Assembly (NCBI GenBank): GCA_002307115.1
Contig: DBTP01000055.1
Coordinates: 1 to 15,917, forward strand
DNA from: Fibrobacter sp. UBA1313
GTDB taxonomy: Bacteria > Fibrobacterota > Fibrobacteria > Fibrobacterales > Fibrobacteraceae
Reading direction: 5' to 3'
Length of the DNA: 15,917 nt
Each line of letters opens with the position of its first letter. Positions within the stretch are counted from its first letter, which is position 1. This document shows positions 13,165-15,917 of this stretch, piece by piece. Made by a program: the position numbers and the translations under genes. A model generated the notes under the pieces. It saw only the letters and a list, made by a program, of their open reading frames with translations, was not told the origin of the DNA and did not search any database.

Positions 13165-14631
13165 CTATTTCACTGCGATCTTTAACGCTTTTTTACCACT
13201 TTTAGCAAAATAAATACCCTTTTGCAAATGAGAAACATCTAGAATAAAATTCTTACTATTTGCAGATGCTTTCCCGACTAAATGTCCATTCAAATCAAAT
13301 AAATGAATTGCCGCATTAGAAATGAGTAAGTTTTCTTCTTGATAAAATACAGGGTTCGAAAAAGTTTTATCTGTGGAAAGATTGAATTCGATTTTAGTTT
13401 CTCCATCTATAAAGTTTTCTACATGTGTCATTCCATTATTTACATAATCGCCAAGTCCATATTGCTTACGCATAGAGTTTAAAACGTTGATGTCAAAAAT
13501 AGATCCCACTGGTTCTGTTTGTCGGCGAATGATTGTCATGTTATTTTTGCCTTCGTGGCCTGTATCCCAAGCGATAGGAATCAATCCATGTGCTTTTGCA
13601 GATTGAACAACGTAATTGTAAAAGAGAACGCGCCCGCGCTGGTGGCGTTCCAAATCATTGTCCGTGAGTACTCCAACACGATTGTTTGCCCCATATTCAC
13701 CTAATACAACAGGAATATTTTTGCTTGTGAATTTAGACTTCATCATCTCAAATTGCTGATCAATATAAGTGGAGTCGCAAGAATGTTCATAGGATTGAGA
13801 CCAAGCATTCCAACCAGCATTGTATTTTGGATCGGAACCAAAATTTTCGGTTCCCCAATAATATTGAGGATAAACCATTACCCCCCAATCAGTGGGTTCA
13901 GTCATCAGAGTATATAAATAAGGATAAAAATGAACTTCAACCATAATGCGGTTATCTATAATATCTGTTGGAAGTGTGTTCATAAAAGAATTTGTACGCT
14001 CAATACTTGTTGATGGCCCTTGTACAATCAGGGTTCGGCTTGCATTATTGCTTCCCGTTTTACGAACCGCGTCTACAAAAGTTTGGTGATAACTCAAAAG
14101 CACAGCCATTTCTGTTGCACTAAAATTATCATCCGTGGCGGGTTCGTTTGCGCTTGCAAAAAGTAAATGCTTGTCATAGTTTTTGAAACGTTCTGCAATT
14201 TGCTCCCAGTAAGCTTTTTGTTTTATATTCACCGAATTTTGCGCTGATGTGGTAATGTTTTCTTGTAGCCAGCCACCATCCCAATGGATATTCAAAATGG
14301 TATAAAGTCCAGCTCGCATACAATAATCCACTACGGTTTGTACAGAATCCATCCAGCTTTTATTGATGATGTTATTATTGGCATGACTGTCCCAAGCGCA
14401 AGGAATGCGGATGGTGCTAAATCCAGCGGCTTTTACGGAATCAACATATATTTGTGTCGGAAATTTATTGCCCCATAAAGTAGGGTCGCTAGGCACTTCC
14501 ATCGTATTACCGATATTGATTCCAAAACCCATTTCAGCATAAATATCCATTGCCGATGGTAATGTGTTAGCTGCAAAAACCATTGATGAGTTTATAAAAA
14601 AAGCAACACCCAAAAGCAAATACTTACTCAT
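13165..14631 (-). CDS. Secreted family 5 glycosidase (endoglucanase-like) with Por-type sorting tail
   Basis: The 488-residue protein has a signal peptide (1-20/21), a GH5 (clan A) catalytic domain at about 22-400, and a C-terminal domain at about 425-488. GH5 enzymes cut beta-1,4-glucan or mannan chains with retention. Visible motifs are GINIGNTME (37-45), STIRIPCAW (72-80), the acid/base Glu163 (ANEP), EVHFYPY (232-238) and the nucleophile Glu312 (VVLGEYGA). The tail (IHLFDLNGHLVG, then GIYFAKSGKKALKIAVK) resembles type IX (Por) sorting domains, so export through the outer membrane is likely. GGAAG lies about 8 nt before the ATG. The substrate (cellulose, xyloglucan or mannan) and subfamily cannot be fixed by eye. 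It is lower in GC than the FISUMP tail and is flanked on both sides by transposon-like ends. Confidence 0.88.
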   Translation of the reverse strand: MSKYLLLGVAFFINSSMVFAANTLPSAMDIYAEMGFGINIGNTMEVPSDPTLWGNKFPTQIYVDSVKAAGFSTIRIPCAWDSHANNNIINKSWMDSVQTVVDYCMRAGLYTILNIHWDGGWLQENITTSAQNSVNIKQKAYWEQIAERFKNYDKHLLFASANEPATDDNFSATEMAVLLSYHQTFVDAVRKTGSNNASRTLIVQGPSTSIERTNSFMNTLPTDIIDNRIMVEVHFYPYLYTLMTEPTDWGVMVYPQYYWGTENFGSDPKYNAGWNAWSQSYEHSCDSTYIDQQFEMMKSKFTSKNIPVVLGEYGANNRVGVLTDNDLERHQRGRVLFYNYVVQSAKAHGLIPIAWDTGHEGKNNMTIIRRQTEPVGSIFDINVLNSMRKQYGLGDYVNNGMTHVENFIDGETKIEFNLSTDKTFSNPVFYQEENLLISNAAIHLFDLNGHLVGKASANSKNFILDVSHLQKGIYFAKSGKKALKIAVK

Positions 14632-15094
14632 AAAACACTTCCCAAAAAATAAGCAATACCAAATGCTTAAAAGAATATAAAAATGGATGACGTTTGTACC
14701 ATTAAGTTCTCGAAGATATGGACAATTTATCCAAAAGGGTGGCGTACAGGAAGAAGATCGTCACTAAAAAGACCATCCAGTAAAATAATGAAATAGCCGA
14801 AAAAATAATGTTAGGCAGACATAAAACATCACGAACCGATAACACAAATAGAGCACAAATGAGCTCCATCACATCTTAGACAGGGATTTTAGTATTACCT
14901 TTTTTGTATGGACAAATCGTCAATAAAAAAGCATCTCCATAAGAACCACTAACTTAAATAAATATTGAGATTTAAAGCGACTTTGGAAAATGGATTTTTA
15001 TGGCCAAGAATTTGGTAGTGAATGCAGCAATAAAGGGATTTGGGCGACTAAATTCAAGAACTGGGAAAATTGAAAATCTGGATACAAATTAGTT
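14632..15094. other. A/T-rich intergenic region without a recognisable gene
   Basis: This 463-bp stretch upstream of the GH5 gene should contain its promoter (leftward), but no convincing -35/-10 pair stands out. Two short frames (37 codons from 14683 and 30 codons from 15000) lack clear ribosome-binding sites and resemble nothing I know. No tRNA-like fold or terminator is evident. It ends at the target-site duplication of the MITE-like element. Confidence 0.6.
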
Positions 15095-15098
15095 CTAA

Positions 15099-15261
15099 GG
15101 GCCCACCTCTAAAAATTGGTTTGCGAGAGACAAAATCGAATTGATCAAGCAAGAGCAGGCGTGAGAAGTGGCTAATATTGATGATATTCGCCACTTTGAA
15201 CAACGCACTATTGCGAAGTATCAAGGCAATTTTGGCCGTGAATGAATTTTTAGAGGTGCCC
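15099..15261. mobile_element. 163-bp MITE-like element with CTAA target duplication
   Basis: The left end GGGCCCACCTCTAAAAATT (15099-15117) and the right end (15245-15261, reverse complement GGGCACCTCTAAAAATT) match at all 17 positions apart from a 2-nt insertion in the left copy. CTAA stands immediately outside both (15095-15098 and 15262-15265). Such 4-bp YTAR-type duplications are characteristic of the IS5 group. The interior is an extended imperfect palindrome. A central stem AAGTGGC-AATAT/ATATT-GCCACTT (15166-15196) is centred within about 1 bp of the element midpoint, and CAAAAT and TTGAT blocks recur inverted in both arms. No transposase is encoded, so movement would need one supplied in trans. 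An 80-codon minus frame crossing the whole element is a by-product. Confidence 0.85.
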
Positions 15262-15334
15262 CTAAGATAAAACACTGCCGTAAAGAGAGCTTTCATCGTT
15301 CAATGATTGCTACGGAAATAAAGAGGGCAATAGT

Positions 15335-15917
15335 ATGGAAAAAGGATTCAAAAAGGTATTTGTGGCAGCGGGTATATGGGCTGCATTACTCATCACGGTC
15401 TTAATGCCAAGTGCGGCAGAAGCCTATGGCCCACTCACCATGTACACACCGTCGTCATCGGCTCCGTTTCCGGGCGTTTTGTATGCAAGAGCCATGCAGA
15501 CAAGCAATGGCAAGATGTATGCAACTTTTGAGCAGTATACAACAAAAGTATCTTCATTCCCAATCTTTGAAAGCCTAGACAGCGGTCTAAGCTGGAATCA
15601 AGTAGGTGATGTAAAGGACACACATAAGAATTGGGGAATGAGGTGGGAACCCCATCTCTACCAACTGCCCCAGGCAATAGGCGACATGCCTAAAGGGACA
15701 CTCCTTGCTGCCGGTCTTGTTCTTCCCTATGTCATTGCCGATTCCTGCGAAATTGATCTGTACAAGAGCAACGATGAGGGTCGGAGTTGGACCTATGTCA
15801 GCACAGTTGCCGTTGGAACGAAACCGGATCCCGGTAGCGATCCGGTATGGGAGCCATTTTTAATGGTAGCTGATAACAAACTTTACTGTTTTTATTCCGA
15901 CGAACGGGATCCGGATA
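15335..15917 (+). CDS. Secreted Asp-box (BNR) protein, sialidase/GH93-like, 3' end cut off
   Basis: An open frame runs from ATG at 15335 to the end of the window (194 complete codons), with GAGGG 7 nt upstream. A signal peptide covers about 1-30 (cleavage near AEA-YG). Two Asp boxes (S-x-D-x-G-x-x-W) are present: SLDSGLSW at 80-87 and SNDEGRSW at 145-152. These mark beta-propeller sialidase-fold proteins. The segment PVWEPFLMVADNKLYCFYSD followed by ERDP (170-193) resembles GH93 exo-arabinanases and related BNR hydrolases more than true sialidases. A role in plant polysaccharide breakdown fits the neighbouring GH5 gene, but catalytic residues downstream are not visible. The start lies 73 bp past the right end of the MITE-like element. 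Confidence 0.8.
   Translation, partial: MEKGFKKVFVAAGIWAALLITVLMPSAAEAYGPLTMYTPSSSAPFPGVLYARAMQTSNGKMYATFEQYTTKVSSFPIFESLDSGLSWNQVGDVKDTHKNWGMRWEPHLYQLPQAIGDMPKGTLLAAGLVLPYVIADSCEIDLYKSNDEGRSWTYVSTVAVGTKPDPGSDPVWEPFLMVADNKLYCFYSDERDPD

Noticed and set aside
14683..14796. A 37-codon frame upstream of the GH5 gene, and a 30-codon frame at 15000-15092
   Set aside because: Neither has a clear ribosome-binding site or any similarity I can recognise. Chance frames of this length are expected in such DNA.
13144..15098. The GH5 gene considered as cargo of one composite transposon bounded by the two related ends
   Set aside because: The orphan end faces away from the GH5 gene and the upstream element is complete by itself with its own target duplication, so the two do not form the outer ends of a single unit.
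15054..15296. An 80-codon minus-strand frame across the MITE-like element
   Set aside because: It spans both inverted ends and the palindromic interior, has no ribosome-binding site and resembles no transposase.

Overview
The window looks like chromosomal DNA from a member of the Fibrobacteres, probably Fibrobacter or a close relative. Three things suggest this: a FISUMP protein (the Fibrobacter succinogenes major paralogous domain) at 12231-12833, a secreted family 5 glycosidase with a Por-type C-terminal sorting tail at 13165-14631, and a PorV/PorQ-like outer-membrane protein at 8655-9578. No rRNA, tRNA or CRISPR array was seen.

Positions 1-11884 are a compact housekeeping region. It holds the last codons of a probable GGDEF protein, a KDPG/KHG-type aldolase, a stand-alone OLD-family ATPase/TOPRIM nuclease, a TtcA-like tRNA thiolase, and the beta clamp DnaN behind a 50-residue membrane peptide. 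These are followed by a rightward group (coiled-coil protein, M23 peptidase, HAD phosphatase), then RNase G, a PorV-like protein downstream of a phosphoglucomutase/phosphomannomutase, and RsmA. Most operon ends carry recognisable intrinsic terminators. The OLD gene is the only accessory-type gene here, and it sits between metabolic and tRNA-modification genes without a helicase partner.

Positions 11885-15917 are a plastic accessory region for secreted proteins. In order it holds a decayed IS5-family transposase fragment, a short 3' relic of a second FISUMP gene, an intact FISUMP gene, a GC-rich tract of four hairpins, a terminator, an orphan transposon-like end, the leftward GH5 gene, about 460 bp without a recognisable gene, and a 163-bp MITE-like element. 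The window ends inside an Asp-box (sialidase/GH93-like) secreted protein.

The main new observation is the MITE-like element at 15099-15261. It has 17-19 bp terminal inverted repeats, a CTAA duplication on both sides, and an extended palindromic interior. A second copy of its left end lies 17 bp beyond the 3' end of the GH5 gene, so the glycosidase is bracketed by sequences of one mobile family. No dedicated new enzyme system was identified. The GH5, FISUMP and Asp-box proteins are all exported. The PorV-like protein is a plausible part of the type IX-like export or outer-membrane machinery that would serve the GH5 enzyme.
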